Notes: a model not told the origin generated them from the letters alone. Positions 36,738 through 45,268 are shown, counted from the first letter of the stretch. The stretch is DNA of 64,000 nt from Bacteroidota bacterium (GCA_035506275.1 DATJPT010000008.1:186001-250000); one strand, 5' to 3'. Numbers and translations are program-made.

Positions 36738-38687
36738 TTATAATGACAATTCGGATGTCAGCATGAAATTCCTGAGCGGCACTGGATATCCCGAAATGAA
36801 CTGGTAGTCCTCGTTGAATGCATTATTCACTTCCCCCTTCAGCATCCAAACGGCTTTCCCGAGCCCGATGCGATACGACAAATTCGCTCCGACGGTCCCG
36901 AAGGATGGCAGTACGAATCGGGGATCATTATCCGCGGAGACATACCGAAAGCCTGTATACGAATACGTGACGGCCGCGGAAACATTCTGCACGTTCGTTC
37001 CGACAACAACCGTCGAGGTTTCCTGAGGCAGGTAGGGCAGATATTTATTTTGAGTCGCATCGCCCGGGAAATCAGCGCTCGTCTTCAGCGTCCGGACATA
37101 ATTCCCAGTGTAGCGGATGCTGATAAGGTTATTCCATAATTGCGCACGGATCGTACACTCCGCCCCTGTTGAAGAAACGGACTGCAGATTGACCGGTGAC
37201 CAGATGCCGTTCGGTCCAGGCTGCCAGACGATCTTGTCCGTCGCTTGAACCGAAAAATAATTCGCCTCCGCTTCGATATTCCCGAGGAGTTCCATCCGAT
37301 ACAGGAAACCGGCGTCAAAGCTGAGCGAGTGTTCAGGCTGAAGATTTGGATTTCCCCCTTGGGTCCAGTACAAATCGTTGAACGTCGGCGCGTTGAAGCT
37401 CTTGCCGTAGCTCGATCGAATTCTCAGCATCGGTTCGTCCAGCAGCCCGATGTTAACGCCGATTTTTGGGCTGACGTCCCCTTTCACGTCGCTGAACGAA
37501 TCGTACCGCAGCGACGGATAAACGATCACATCGAGGGGAACAGGAAGGCGGTCTTCGGATGAAAGAAAGCCGCTCAATTGCGTGCGGGAAGAATTTTTTA
37601 ATTCATCGCTCGAGATGAACGCAAATGCTGCATCGGCTCCTGCCAAAACTTTATCCGCATCCGACACGGCATACGTGCAGGTGGGAGAAGATGAAACAAC
37701 CCGGTTGTGATAAAAATCTGTCGTAGGCGAATTGCCGATCAGCAAATTCGGGTCAGCGTATGTTTCATAGCTGTCATGGAAGGAAACTGGGAGCGAATAC
37801 TGAATTCCGGAGGATGGCTGAAGTTCGATCGATGCGGTTGCGAACAGGTCTTTATCATCGATGCGGGCCAGGTTGTTTTGTACCGGACTCGTGACCGCGG
37901 AGGGCTGGCCCCGATCGGCATCGGAATATCTGATGCTGGTTGTAAACACTGCCGCAGGATTTAGCATTGCGCTTGAAGAAAGAGAGTAGTGTTTCAGCGA
38001 ATAGTCCGCCCCTTCCCGCTCGAGCATCCGGTTTGTGCTTCCATCGTCAAAATAGAACCCAAAATCATTCCGGGCATTTTCCATACCCATCGACCCGCGC
38101 AGGGACAACTGCTCATCCCCCGCTCCGACGGAGATCTGATATCCGCTCATCCCGAATGAACCAACGCTGCCGGAAACGGCGGCATCAAGTTTTCCGCTCG
38201 GTTTCTTTGTGATGATATTGACCACGCCGCCGATCGCGTCGGAACCGTACAACGAAGAATTCCCCCCGCTGGCGATTTCAATCCGGTCGACATCCATTAA
38301 GGAAAATATGCCAAGGTCCACGGTGTTCATCTCGTAGGTTGTAAAACGCTGTCCATTAAGGAGGATCAGCGAGTAGTCAGAGCCCATTCCGCGGATGGAA
38401 ATCGAGTGGAGTGCACCGTTCCCGCCGTAGCTTTCCAGGAATACCCCCGCGGACGCCGATACCACGTCCGCGACTGAAAAGCCGTTGCTTTGCGCCATTG
38501 AAACACTATCGACAACCTGCACCGATGATGGGAGGCGTTCAACCGGGACGGGCATCCTGTTTCCCGTGATAACGACTTCTTTTGCCACATACTGCCGCGT
38601 TGTATCCGTCCATTCTGAAAACAATGTCGAAGAGAGCGCGAGATCGACGCTCAGGGTGCACAGCATCACTAAAAGAAATTTCTTCAT
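36738..38687 (-). CDS. btuB: TonB-dependent vitamin B12 receptor
   Basis: Outer-membrane active transporter of cobalamin. 649 residues. Signal peptide MKKFLLVMLCTLSVDLALSS, TonB-box-like AKEVVITGNRMP, a plug domain (PSSVQVVDSVSMAQSNGFSVADVVSASAGVFLESYGGNGALHSISIRGMGSDYSLILLNGQRF, IEIASGGNSSLYGSDAIGGVVNIITKK) and a 22-strand barrel to the C-terminal aromatic end NFMLTSELSL. Specificity is given by the cobalamin riboswitch 110 bases upstream and by the BtuG-like gene downstream. The start at 38687 is set by the signal peptide. Confidence 0.92.
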   Translation of the reverse strand: MKKFLLVMLCTLSVDLALSSTLFSEWTDTTRQYVAKEVVITGNRMPVPVERLPSSVQVVDSVSMAQSNGFSVADVVSASAGVFLESYGGNGALHSISIRGMGSDYSLILLNGQRFTTYEMNTVDLGIFSLMDVDRIEIASGGNSSLYGSDAIGGVVNIITKKPSGKLDAAVSGSVGSFGMSGYQISVGAGDEQLSLRGSMGMENARNDFGFYFDDGSTNRMLEREGADYSLKHYSLSSSAMLNPAAVFTTSIRYSDADRGQPSAVTSPVQNNLARIDDKDLFATASIELQPSSGIQYSLPVSFHDSYETYADPNLLIGNSPTTDFYHNRVVSSSPTCTYAVSDADKVLAGADAAFAFISSDELKNSSRTQLSGFLSSEDRLPVPLDVIVYPSLRYDSFSDVKGDVSPKIGVNIGLLDEPMLRIRSSYGKSFNAPTFNDLYWTQGGNPNLQPEHSLSFDAGFLYRMELLGNIEAEANYFSVQATDKIVWQPGPNGIWSPVNLQSVSSTGAECTIRAQLWNNLISIRYTGNYVRTLKTSADFPGDATQNKYLPYLPQETSTVVVGTNVQNVSAAVTYSYTGFRYVSADNDPRFVLPSFGTVGANLSYRIGLGKAVWMLKGEVNNAFNEDYQFISGYPVPLRNFMLTSELSL

Positions 38688-38702
38688 GCCCTGTACAATA
38701 GA

Positions 38703-38731
38703 AAACCTCAGCCCTTGACAAGCTGAGGTTT
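38703..38731 (-). terminator. Intrinsic terminator between riboswitch 1 and btuB
   Basis: Minus strand: AAACCTCAGC pairs with GCTGAGGTTT (10 bp) and is followed by TTTCTATT. It lies between the cobalamin aptamer and the btuB start, where it would act as the off-state of a transcriptional riboswitch. Confidence 0.8.
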
Positions 38732-38799
38732 CACCAAACGATCCGTACGTCCGAAGACGGTGTCTGGCCACCATACCTCAACCCTCGAAGGCGATGACG

Positions 38800-38996
38800 A
38801 ACAACGCTGGCAGGTCTCCTGGCTCTCCCGATGTTCGCCCTGCCTTCCCGGCTGATTCACTCAGTCAGTGGCGTTGGGAATAATCCTATTCGGGATTACA
38901 GTTGCGGGTCAGCTTCCGATTTGCTGCGCTCAGCCGACGAGCGAGCGAAACTCACGGAATTCCCTTTTCATGGCGCCGCGGGGCGCCACACCAGCA
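38800..38996 (-). promoter_or_regulatory. Cobalamin riboswitch 1 (btuB-btuG leader)
   Basis: On the minus strand the region has the B12 aptamer landmarks in order: GGTGTGGCGCC (38984-38994), GGGAATTCCGTGA, GAAGCTGACCCGCAACTGTA, GCCACTGACTGA, GCCGGGAAGGCAGG, and the B12 box GAGCCAGGAGACCTGCC (38809-38825). Binding of adenosyl- or methylcobalamin should turn off btuB and the BtuG-like gene. The 38688-39028 gap holds this element and its terminator and nothing else. No strong promoter was found just upstream. Confidence 0.95.
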
Positions 38997-39028
38997 TCTT
39001 TTGAAACGGACTCTATCGCATTGAAAAT

Positions 39029-39568
39029 CTACGCGGATGCAGACTGCTCTGTCTCTTCCTTTTTCAGGAGAAGCAGTATTCCTTCATACGCACCGAACAT
39101 CACGGCGACGAAGAACACATCGCCGCTCAGCGTGTTGCGGAAAAACGGTATAGCCGCAACATAACATTCCACCAACCCACTCCAGGTTGGCGCGTACATC
39201 GATCCGGAAGTCATCCACACGCCGAAATTCGTAACGACAAAAAATAGAATCGAGCCTGCGATTGTTCCGCCTGCGATGTACAAGGGGCGCTTATGATCTT
39301 TCAGCCATAGACCGAGCAGGACGATAAGAAAAAAGCTGCCGTACACCCAATACATGCCGCTGTAAAATCCGATGAAGTAGTCGCTGATCAACATCGCCGC
39401 GATCGGCACGATGAACGCGAATCTCCTGTCAAGGTATACGCCGCCGAACAGGGCGATGCCGGCAATGGCCGTAAAATTCGCCGGATGCGGCAGCAGCCGG
39501 GAAAACGCGGCGATAACGATCAACACTGCCGCCGCGCCGTACCGTACCAACAATTGTTTATTCCTCAT
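39029..39568 (-). CDS. DUF6580-like membrane protein under B12 riboswitch control (candidate transporter component)
   Basis: 179-residue integral membrane protein with about five helices (VRYGAAAVLIVIAAFSRLL, NFTAIAGIALFGGVYLDRRFAFIVPIAAMLISDYFIGFY, MYWVYGSFFLIVLLGLWL, LYIAGGTIAGSILFFVVTNFGVWM, VFFVAVMFGAYEGILLLL). The layout, with PHPANFTAIAGIALFGGVYL near the start, is like ECF S-component-type proteins of the DUF6580 family, whose substrate is not established. ATG 39568 has AAGGAG eight bases upstream. The gene has its own cobalamin riboswitch and terminator, so a role in cobalamin or precursor (e.g. cobalt, dimethylbenzimidazole) uptake is inferred. No ECF ATPase is adjacent. Confidence 0.85.
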   Translation of the reverse strand: MRNKQLLVRYGAAAVLIVIAAFSRLLPHPANFTAIAGIALFGGVYLDRRFAFIVPIAAMLISDYFIGFYSGMYWVYGSFFLIVLLGLWLKDHKRPLYIAGGTIAGSILFFVVTNFGVWMTSGSMYAPTWSGLVECYVAAIPFFRNTLSGDVFFVAVMFGAYEGILLLLKKEETEQSASA

Positions 39569-39625
39569 GAATGATGCTCCTTTCATTAATGATGTATCGG
39601 ATAACATTCTTTGCGTCCAATAAAA

Positions 39626-39655
39626 AACCCCGACCTTTGTAAGGGAATCGGGGTT
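39626..39655 (-). terminator. Intrinsic terminator between riboswitch 2 and the DUF6580-like gene
   Basis: Minus strand: AACCCCGA / TCGGGGTT stem with an inner CCCTT/AAGG stem, followed by TTTTTTA. It is placed 58 bases before the ATG and after the aptamer, so it is the likely expression platform. Confidence 0.88.
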
Positions 39656-39723
39656 GAATAAAAATAAACTCATTCGTACTCAAGCTGTGCATCAACCTTT
39701 TTCCTCGAAGGCTCCGCGGCGTG

Positions 39724-39912
39724 AGATTGGCAGGTCTCCTGGCTCTCCCGATTCTCATCCTGCCTTCCCGGCTGACTCAATCAGCCAGTGGCGTTCGGAC
39801 CGTTCCTTTCGGGATCACAGTTGCGGGTCAGCTTCCGAATGATCGTTTCGTTGATAACGGAACAGATTCACGGAATTCCCTTTTCATGGCGCCGATGGCG
39901 CCACACCAACCT
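39724..39912 (-). promoter_or_regulatory. Cobalamin riboswitch 2 (DUF6580-like gene leader)
   Basis: Minus strand carries GGTGTGGCGCC, GGGAATTCCGTGA, GGAAGCTGACCCGCAACTGTG, GCCACTGGCTGA, GCCGGGAAGGCAGG and the B12 box GAGCCAGGAGACCTGCC (39729-39745), closely matching riboswitch 1. It controls the membrane-protein gene and, by readthrough, possibly the btuB unit too. Confidence 0.95.
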
Positions 39913-39943
39913 CAATTATTGCAAAGAACAAATTCCTCTCCTG

Positions 39944-39972
39944 AATATACAACCCGCTCAGCCCGTTGTCAA
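39944..39972 (-). promoter_or_regulatory. Sigma-70-type promoter of riboswitch 2 transcript
   Basis: Minus strand TTGACA (39967-39972), 17-base spacer, TATATT (39944-39949). Start of transcription would fall near 39937, about 25 bases before the aptamer. Confidence 0.85.
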
Positions 39973-40034
39973 GAAAGATTTTTGAATTGCATTCGCCATG
40001 AAGACGCCAAGACACGCGACCTGGGAAGGATGAT

Positions 40035-40186
40035 GCTCTCAAACTCTGTTTGGGAGCGAGAAACCGGGGATCGAGATCTTTGGGGGCCAGCCGACTTCCC
40101 CCGAGCCCATGAATCTCGTTCCCAACGTCCCGTTGGGAACGCATTGAAGGAGAACGTTTCGTAACTCAGTTTGGGAACGAAAGACG
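40035..40186. repeat. Three degenerate palindromic repeat units
   Basis: Related units at about 40035-40065, 40115-40146 and 40155-40185 share a core AACTC(T/A)GTTTGGGA(G/A)CGA or its palindromic form CGTTCCCAACGTCCCGTTGGGAACG. Each can fold into a short hairpin. They fill the space between the GH67 gene stop and the promoter of riboswitch 2 and look like REP/MITE-type intergenic repeats. Confidence 0.6.
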
Positions 40187-40192
40187 GTGAAG

Positions 40193-42334
40193 CTACGGGG
40201 ATCGCAAAATCGGCCTCTTGCTGAATTGCTGGAAGTATTTTAAGCAGGTGTCTCTCCAAATTGCTGCGTCCACTTTCTGCTTTTCAAGCCTGGCCTTGAC
40301 GTGCCGGAACATTTCCGGATCGATAGATTGCTGCAGATCGTTCCACGTTGCCAGCATTGAATCGACATACGCAGTTCCCGCATAATACTTATTGCAGAGT
40401 TCTTCCCAGAGAGTTCTGCCGGATTTCATTTTATGATTCCACCGGACATGATGAAACCAGAGCAAATATTTTTCAGGACAGGCCGCGGTATCGTCGAACA
40501 TTTCTTTCAACGGAGAGAAATACTGTCCCGCCGCGTTGCTGCCGGTGGATGACCGGTCGAAGCCGATCCCAATGCTGTCAGCCCGGTGATAGTAGACCGG
40601 CGTCCAGTCGAGCCGTCTTTTGTCGTACGACGGTTCCGGTCCATAATGAAAATCAGTCTGCATGATATGATGCAGACCAAGAGGCTCCATATAATCGACG
40701 CACGCTTCACGCGATCCCATCATCATCGAACGGACGGAGGCGACGACGTTGGAATCGTTGCTCAGCGTCATCCGGATCCATTCGTTCGCGATCTGTTCCG
40801 CTGAGAGATCATGATCCCATGCAAGCCGTCCGAACGCGTACCAGTTTGCCTGAGCGAAAAGATGGCCGCACCAATTCCGGTCGTCCCCGATATTTGCCAC
40901 TCCTGCCATGCCGGTCATTTGATAATGCTGCAGGGTGCCGTCAACGATCGAAGCCAGCGTAGAACCGGGGCCTTTTGCATAGAGGTCAAACTGAAGGTAC
41001 TCTTTCCACATCGGCGCGAGATAGACCAGATGCGTCGAGTGGCCGAGATATTCCTGTGTGATCTGCAGTTCGAGCATGAGCGGCGTCCTGGGCATTGCTC
41101 CGAAAAGCGCCTGTACCGGCTCCCGCGGCTGGAAGTCGAGCGGGCCGTTCTTTGCCTGGACGAAAACATTCGGCAAAAATTTTCCGTCGAACGGAACAAA
41201 CTCCTTGTACGCCCGTTTCACCCTGTCCGCATCGACATCTGCGTTATAGACGAAGGCGCGCCACATCACGATGCCGCCGTACGGCTGCAGCGCCTCCGCG
41301 AGCATGTTGGCGCCGTCGACGTGCGTCCTCCCAAAGTCCTGCGGACCGGGCATTCCCTCCGAATTTGCCTTTACCAAAAATCCGCCGAAGTCGGGAATGA
41401 TGGAATAGATCTCCTTCACCTTATTTTTCCACCACAATCTGACTTCGGGGTCGAGAGGATCGGCGGTCTTCAGCTTTCCTATCCCCCCTGCCCGGTTTCC
41501 TTCCAGTTCAAATTTCCCGGCCATCGGGGAAGCAAAATTCACCGAGAGAAATACGCGGATGCCGTATGGGCGAAAAAGATCAGCGAGCGCCTTTATTTTC
41601 AGGAGATGGTCTTCGTCGATGATCCTCGGGTCGGCATTGACATTGTTCAGGACGGTGCCGTTAATGCCGATGGATGATGCCGCCCGCGCATAGTCACGAT
41701 ACCGCGGGTCGAGAGTGTTCGGCAATTCGTCCCATTTCCAAAGCGATTTGCCGGCATATCCCCTTTCGATCGAACCGTCGAGATTATCCCAATGATCGAG
41801 AAGGCGATATTCCGTTCTTGGCCTGGATGTAATGTCGAGTGAATCGAGCGGCTGCAAGGTCTGGATAAGTCGGAGAAGATGGAATGCTCCGTACAACAAA
41901 CCGATATTCTCATTGGCTGCAAGAACAATGACTCTGTTCCCCTCAGTTACCGCCGTCTTCAGCACAAATCCTTCTTTTCCAAGCGATCCAATGCTCTTTG
42001 CATCGCACAACATTTTGACTATGGAGGATCTCTTAGGCGTACCGACAACAAGGACGTTTTGTCCGTGCAATGACGAGATAAAAGGGATTTTTCTCCCCAA
42101 CAAGCCGCCTAATCCATTTTCTAACTCTTCTCTTACGATCCGACAGGTTTCAGATGTATCCGTCAAGAGGATGGAAGATATGTGCCTCTGATATTCGACC
42201 AACCGTTTTTCATCAACGACCTTTTTATACTTCATCCACAATTCATATCCATCGTCTGCCATAGATTGTGCAATAAAAACGGCTGAGAGGATCAGGAGGT
42301 AAAAAATATGTCCGAGTAATCTTGGCTGTTTCAT
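40193..42334 (-). CDS. GH67 alpha-glucuronidase
   Basis: Removes (4-O-methyl-)glucuronic acid from xylo-oligosaccharides. 713 residues with signal peptide PRLLGHIFYLLILSAVFIAQSMA. GH67 hallmarks: YRLLDHWDNLDGSIERGYAGKSLW, the acid/base Glu in GFLVKANSEGMPGPQDFGRTHVDGANMLAEAL, GGIVMWRAFVYN, VQAKNGPLDFQPREP and ELQITQEYLGHSTHLVYLAP with the proposed base carboxylates. ATG 42334 is fixed by GGGGAG nine bases upstream; an ATG three codons earlier abuts that site. No xylanase or uronate gene is nearby, so it acts alone here. Confidence 0.95.
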   Translation of the reverse strand: MKQPRLLGHIFYLLILSAVFIAQSMADDGYELWMKYKKVVDEKRLVEYQRHISSILLTDTSETCRIVREELENGLGGLLGRKIPFISSLHGQNVLVVGTPKRSSIVKMLCDAKSIGSLGKEGFVLKTAVTEGNRVIVLAANENIGLLYGAFHLLRLIQTLQPLDSLDITSRPRTEYRLLDHWDNLDGSIERGYAGKSLWKWDELPNTLDPRYRDYARAASSIGINGTVLNNVNADPRIIDEDHLLKIKALADLFRPYGIRVFLSVNFASPMAGKFELEGNRAGGIGKLKTADPLDPEVRLWWKNKVKEIYSIIPDFGGFLVKANSEGMPGPQDFGRTHVDGANMLAEALQPYGGIVMWRAFVYNADVDADRVKRAYKEFVPFDGKFLPNVFVQAKNGPLDFQPREPVQALFGAMPRTPLMLELQITQEYLGHSTHLVYLAPMWKEYLQFDLYAKGPGSTLASIVDGTLQHYQMTGMAGVANIGDDRNWCGHLFAQANWYAFGRLAWDHDLSAEQIANEWIRMTLSNDSNVVASVRSMMMGSREACVDYMEPLGLHHIMQTDFHYGPEPSYDKRRLDWTPVYYHRADSIGIGFDRSSTGSNAAGQYFSPLKEMFDDTAACPEKYLLWFHHVRWNHKMKSGRTLWEELCNKYYAGTAYVDSMLATWNDLQQSIDPEMFRHVKARLEKQKVDAAIWRDTCLKYFQQFSKRPILRSP

Positions 42335-42358
42335 GAAGAGCATCTCCCCTCTGGAGTG

Positions 42359-43816
42359 TCATCCTTTTGATAGCAATTTTGCAGCGCGTGATATTTCCTC
42401 AGAATCAAAAAATCCGAAAAGGTAGAGGATCACCGGCCAGAAGAAGATCAATCCAGTGCGGAGCGGCAGGGAGCCATAACCGCTGCGGATGGAGAAAATT
42501 TCCGCAAGATACACAACCGCCACCGACGCAGCCAGCTTGAATATTCTTCCATACTCATACTCAATCCTGTAAAACTTCTGGACGATAAAGTACATGACGA
42601 TGGCCGAAAGAGCATACGCGATCAACGTGGCATACGCCGCCCCCATTATGCCATACACGGGGATGAGGAAGAAGTTGGCGACGATGTTTGAAACCGCGGC
42701 GAGGATCGACACCGGCAGGAGATACGCTGTTTTCTTCTCGATGAAAATCCCGGCGTTGAGGTGAATCGACACACCCCCGAAAATATACGCCAACAAGACA
42801 ACCGGTACGACGCTCAGTCCGCTCCAGTAATCGGGATGGATGATATGCCGTCCGAACAATCTGATCTGGACAAGGTCCGGAATGAAGAACGAGATCGCCA
42901 AGAATATTGCGCTCATGCCAAGCAGGAAATAGGTGAGCACCCTAGCAAAGAGGACTTTTGCATCTTTATCATTGGCGTGCGAAAGGAAGAACGGTTTCCA
43001 CGCGTAATCGAACATCGACGTGACGAGGTTCATGAAGATGCCAAGCCGGTAATTCGCCTGGTAGATGCCGACATTGCTGTCGTTGGTGAACGCTTTGAGC
43101 ATCGGGCGGTCGATCACCTGAAGGACCATCCCCGACAGTCCGACCGGTACATACGGCAGGCCGAATTTGAGCATATCGGAATATAACGTCCGCGAGAACT
43201 TCCATGACGAGCTTTGCATAATGTGCGGAACCATCAGGACAAACGTCAGCACCGACGACGCGAATCCGCTGATGAAGATCCCCTCCACCCCCCACTTCAA
43301 CCACAGGAGCGAAATAACATTGAAGGCGACGTTGGAAGCAATATTGACGATCTTCAACGAGGCAAAAAACTTCGGGCGTCGGGCGAGGCGAAGCGACGCG
43401 AACGGAACGATCACGAGCGCGTCGAAAAAGAGAATACCGGCGCTGAAATAGAGGATCCGATAGAGACTTTCGCTGATCAAAAACACATGGGTCAACGGAA
43501 CGGCGAACGCGAGGATCAATCCAGAGAAAAGCAGGGACGTGACGGCGATGGAGATGAACGGCGTGCTGAATCGTTCTTTTGCCTCGCCGTCTTCGAGCGC
43601 GGAGGCATAGCGGAAATAGGCCGACTCCATTCCGTAGTTATAGATGACGTTCAAAAAGGCAAGATACGAATAAACGTTCGCGACGATCCCGTACTGCGAG
43701 GTCGTCAAAACGTTCGTGTAAAAGGGGACGAGAAGGAACGTAAGGAAGCGGCCGACGATCGTGCTGATGCCGTAGATGGCCGTATCCGCACCGAGGCGCT
43801 TGATTTGGGAAAACAT
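42359..43816 (-). CDS. Wzx-like polysaccharide flippase (MOP superfamily)
   Basis: 485-residue protein with about 12-14 predicted helices (ADTAIYGISTIVGRFLTFLLVPFYTNVL at the N-terminus, GLPYVPVGLSGMVLQVIDRPMLKAF, AYILGGVSIHLNAGIFIEKKTAYLLPVSI-type helices). Such proteins move lipid-linked glycan units across the inner membrane. It lies 24 bases upstream of the GH67 gene and just after nadC, a few kilobases before the main glycan cluster, which has its own flippase. Confidence 0.85.
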   Translation of the reverse strand: MFSQIKRLGADTAIYGISTIVGRFLTFLLVPFYTNVLTTSQYGIVANVYSYLAFLNVIYNYGMESAYFRYASALEDGEAKERFSTPFISIAVTSLLFSGLILAFAVPLTHVFLISESLYRILYFSAGILFFDALVIVPFASLRLARRPKFFASLKIVNIASNVAFNVISLLWLKWGVEGIFISGFASSVLTFVLMVPHIMQSSSWKFSRTLYSDMLKFGLPYVPVGLSGMVLQVIDRPMLKAFTNDSNVGIYQANYRLGIFMNLVTSMFDYAWKPFFLSHANDKDAKVLFARVLTYFLLGMSAIFLAISFFIPDLVQIRLFGRHIIHPDYWSGLSVVPVVLLAYIFGGVSIHLNAGIFIEKKTAYLLPVSILAAVSNIVANFFLIPVYGIMGAAYATLIAYALSAIVMYFIVQKFYRIEYEYGRIFKLAASVAVVYLAEIFSIRSGYGSLPLRTGLIFFWPVILYLFGFFDSEEISRAAKLLSKG

Positions 43817-43819
43817 GGG

Positions 43820-44680
43820 TTACGAGACCAGTTCGAGGGAAATATCGAGCGCTTTTGGGGAATGCGTTAATGCGCCGACGGAAATAAAATCGACACCGGT
43901 TTCGGCGATGGCTTTCACCGTTTGAAGCGTGACACCGCCGGAGGCTTCGACCTCGACCACGTGGCCGATCAACTGCACGGCTTTTGCCATCGGTTCAAGT
44001 TCAAAATTATCCAGCAAGATCCTGTCGAGACCCCCGGTGGCCAACGCTTCCTCGATCTGCCCGAGCGAAGTCACTTCCAGCACGATTTTCACGTCGAGAT
44101 TGTGTTCGGCAAGGTAGTAGTTGCATTTCGTCAATGCGCCGGCGACGCTCCCCGCAGCGGCGATATGGTTGTCTTTGATCAACACCATCTGATCAAGGCC
44201 GAAACGGTGATTAACGCCGCCGCCGTCTCGGACGGCTTTTTTATCGAGCATGCGGAGGCCCGGGGCCGTCTTGCGCGTGTCGGTGATCTTCGCCTGAGTT
44301 CCGGCGACCGCATGAACAAATTTATGCGTGAGAGTCGCTATGCCCGACATGCGCTGTAAAAAATTCAGAGCGACGCGTTCTCCTAAAAGTATCCCTCGAA
44401 CCGTGCCGTAGATCTCGCCGATCTGATCTCCCGCTGAAATAACATCACCATCTTTTGCGTGCATCGTAGCGGACGTTCCCCCTTCCGCATACTGAAAGAC
44501 GAGACCGACAAGTTCCGTCCCCGAGAGAACGCCGTTTTCCTTCACCTGGAGAATTGCCCGGCCGAATTGATCCTCGGGAATGAGGGACTCGCTGGTCACG
44601 TCGCCGAACCCGATGTCTTCCTGAAGGGCCTGTTCGATCAGCCTCCCGATCTTACTGTCGTTGAGGAGGTCAGCGGGCAT
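43820..44680 (-). CDS. nadC: Nicotinate-nucleotide pyrophosphorylase (quinolinate phosphoribosyltransferase)
   Basis: Makes nicotinate mononucleotide from quinolinate and PRPP in de novo NAD synthesis. 286 residues. Blocks EDIGFGDVTSESLIPED, ALNFLQRMSGIATLTHKFV, ITDTRKTAPGLRMLDKKAVRDGGGVNHRFGLDQMVLIKDNH and VEASGGVTLQTVKAIAETGVDFISVGALTHS carry the substrate-binding Arg/Lys/His set. nadA and nadB are not in the window. Its ATG overlaps the end of the Trm112-like gene by 11 bases. Confidence 0.95.
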   Translation of the reverse strand: MPADLLNDSKIGRLIEQALQEDIGFGDVTSESLIPEDQFGRAILQVKENGVLSGTELVGLVFQYAEGGTSATMHAKDGDVISAGDQIGEIYGTVRGILLGERVALNFLQRMSGIATLTHKFVHAVAGTQAKITDTRKTAPGLRMLDKKAVRDGGGVNHRFGLDQMVLIKDNHIAAAGSVAGALTKCNYYLAEHNLDVKIVLEVTSLGQIEEALATGGLDRILLDNFELEPMAKAVQLIGHVVEVEASGGVTLQTVKAIAETGVDFISVGALTHSPKALDISLELVS

Positions 44681-44831
44681 CGTCGTTCACCAGCATGATC
44701 GGAATATCGTCTTTGACTTCGTAGATCCGGCCGCACTTTTTACACGTCAGCGTATTTGCCGCCGGCTTGTAGTCGAGTCCCCCTTTGCATTTCGGGCAGC
44801 AAAGGATCTCAAGCAATTCCTGTTTTACCAT
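44670..44831 (-). CDS. Trm112/YcaR-like zinc mini-protein
   Basis: 53 residues: MVKQELLEILCCPKCKGGLD, then a CKKCGRIYEV pair and DIPIMLVNDDAR. The CPxC...CKKC zinc site and the closing IPxML are the marks of the Trm112/UPF0434 family, small partners that stabilise or activate methyltransferases and other enzymes. It overlaps the thioesterase gene (by 23 bases) and nadC, so it belongs to one dense operon. Confidence 0.88.
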   Translation of the reverse strand: MVKQELLEILCCPKCKGGLDYKPAANTLTCKKCGRIYEVKDDIPIMLVNDDAR

Positions 44832-45267
44832 TGGGGACTCCTTTCTGCTTGTTTCGTTTAAACGCTTCTTCGAGAACTTCCACGAATTTCATCGGTGCGC
44901 GCGTCGGTTTTCCGGTCTGAGCATTGATAAAGCTGTGCACGGTAAACCCTTCGGCGATCGGCTCCTTCTCTCCTTCTCTGATTACCCGGTATTCGATCCT
45001 TACCCGCGCGATGGGAATTTCGTTGAGAGAAGTTTCGATATGAAGGAGGTCGTCGTACCGGGCGGAGCGTTTGTATTTTGCGCCGGCTTCGATAACGGGG
45101 AGATAAATGCCGATGCCTTCGATTTCGGGGTACGGCATTCCGATGTCCCGGAGCAGGTCGGACCTCCCCTGTTCAAAGTACTCGAAGAATTTTCCGTAGT
45201 AGACGAATTTCATTTGGTCCGTGTCGGCGTACCGGACACGAACGTCGGTGGTAAAGGTGATCGGCAT
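44809..45267 (-). CDS. YbgC-like acyl-CoA thioesterase (hot-dog fold)
   Basis: 152 residues, 4-hydroxybenzoyl-CoA thioesterase-like: TTDVRVRYADTDQMKFVYYGKFFEYFEQGR has the catalytic Asp (RYADTDQM). The natural acyl-CoA is unknown. 1 base after accA's neighbour region; it lies between accA and the Trm112-like gene. Confidence 0.9.
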   Translation of the reverse strand: MPITFTTDVRVRYADTDQMKFVYYGKFFEYFEQGRSDLLRDIGMPYPEIEGIGIYLPVIEAGAKYKRSARYDDLLHIETSLNEIPIARVRIEYRVIREGEKEPIAEGFTVHSFINAQTGKPTRAPMKFVEVLEEAFKRNKQKGVPNGKTGIA

Positions 45268-45268
45268 T

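Noticed and set aside
40035-40186. CRISPR array
   Set aside because: Only three irregularly spaced, degenerate palindromic units; no uniform repeat/spacer pattern and no cas genes.
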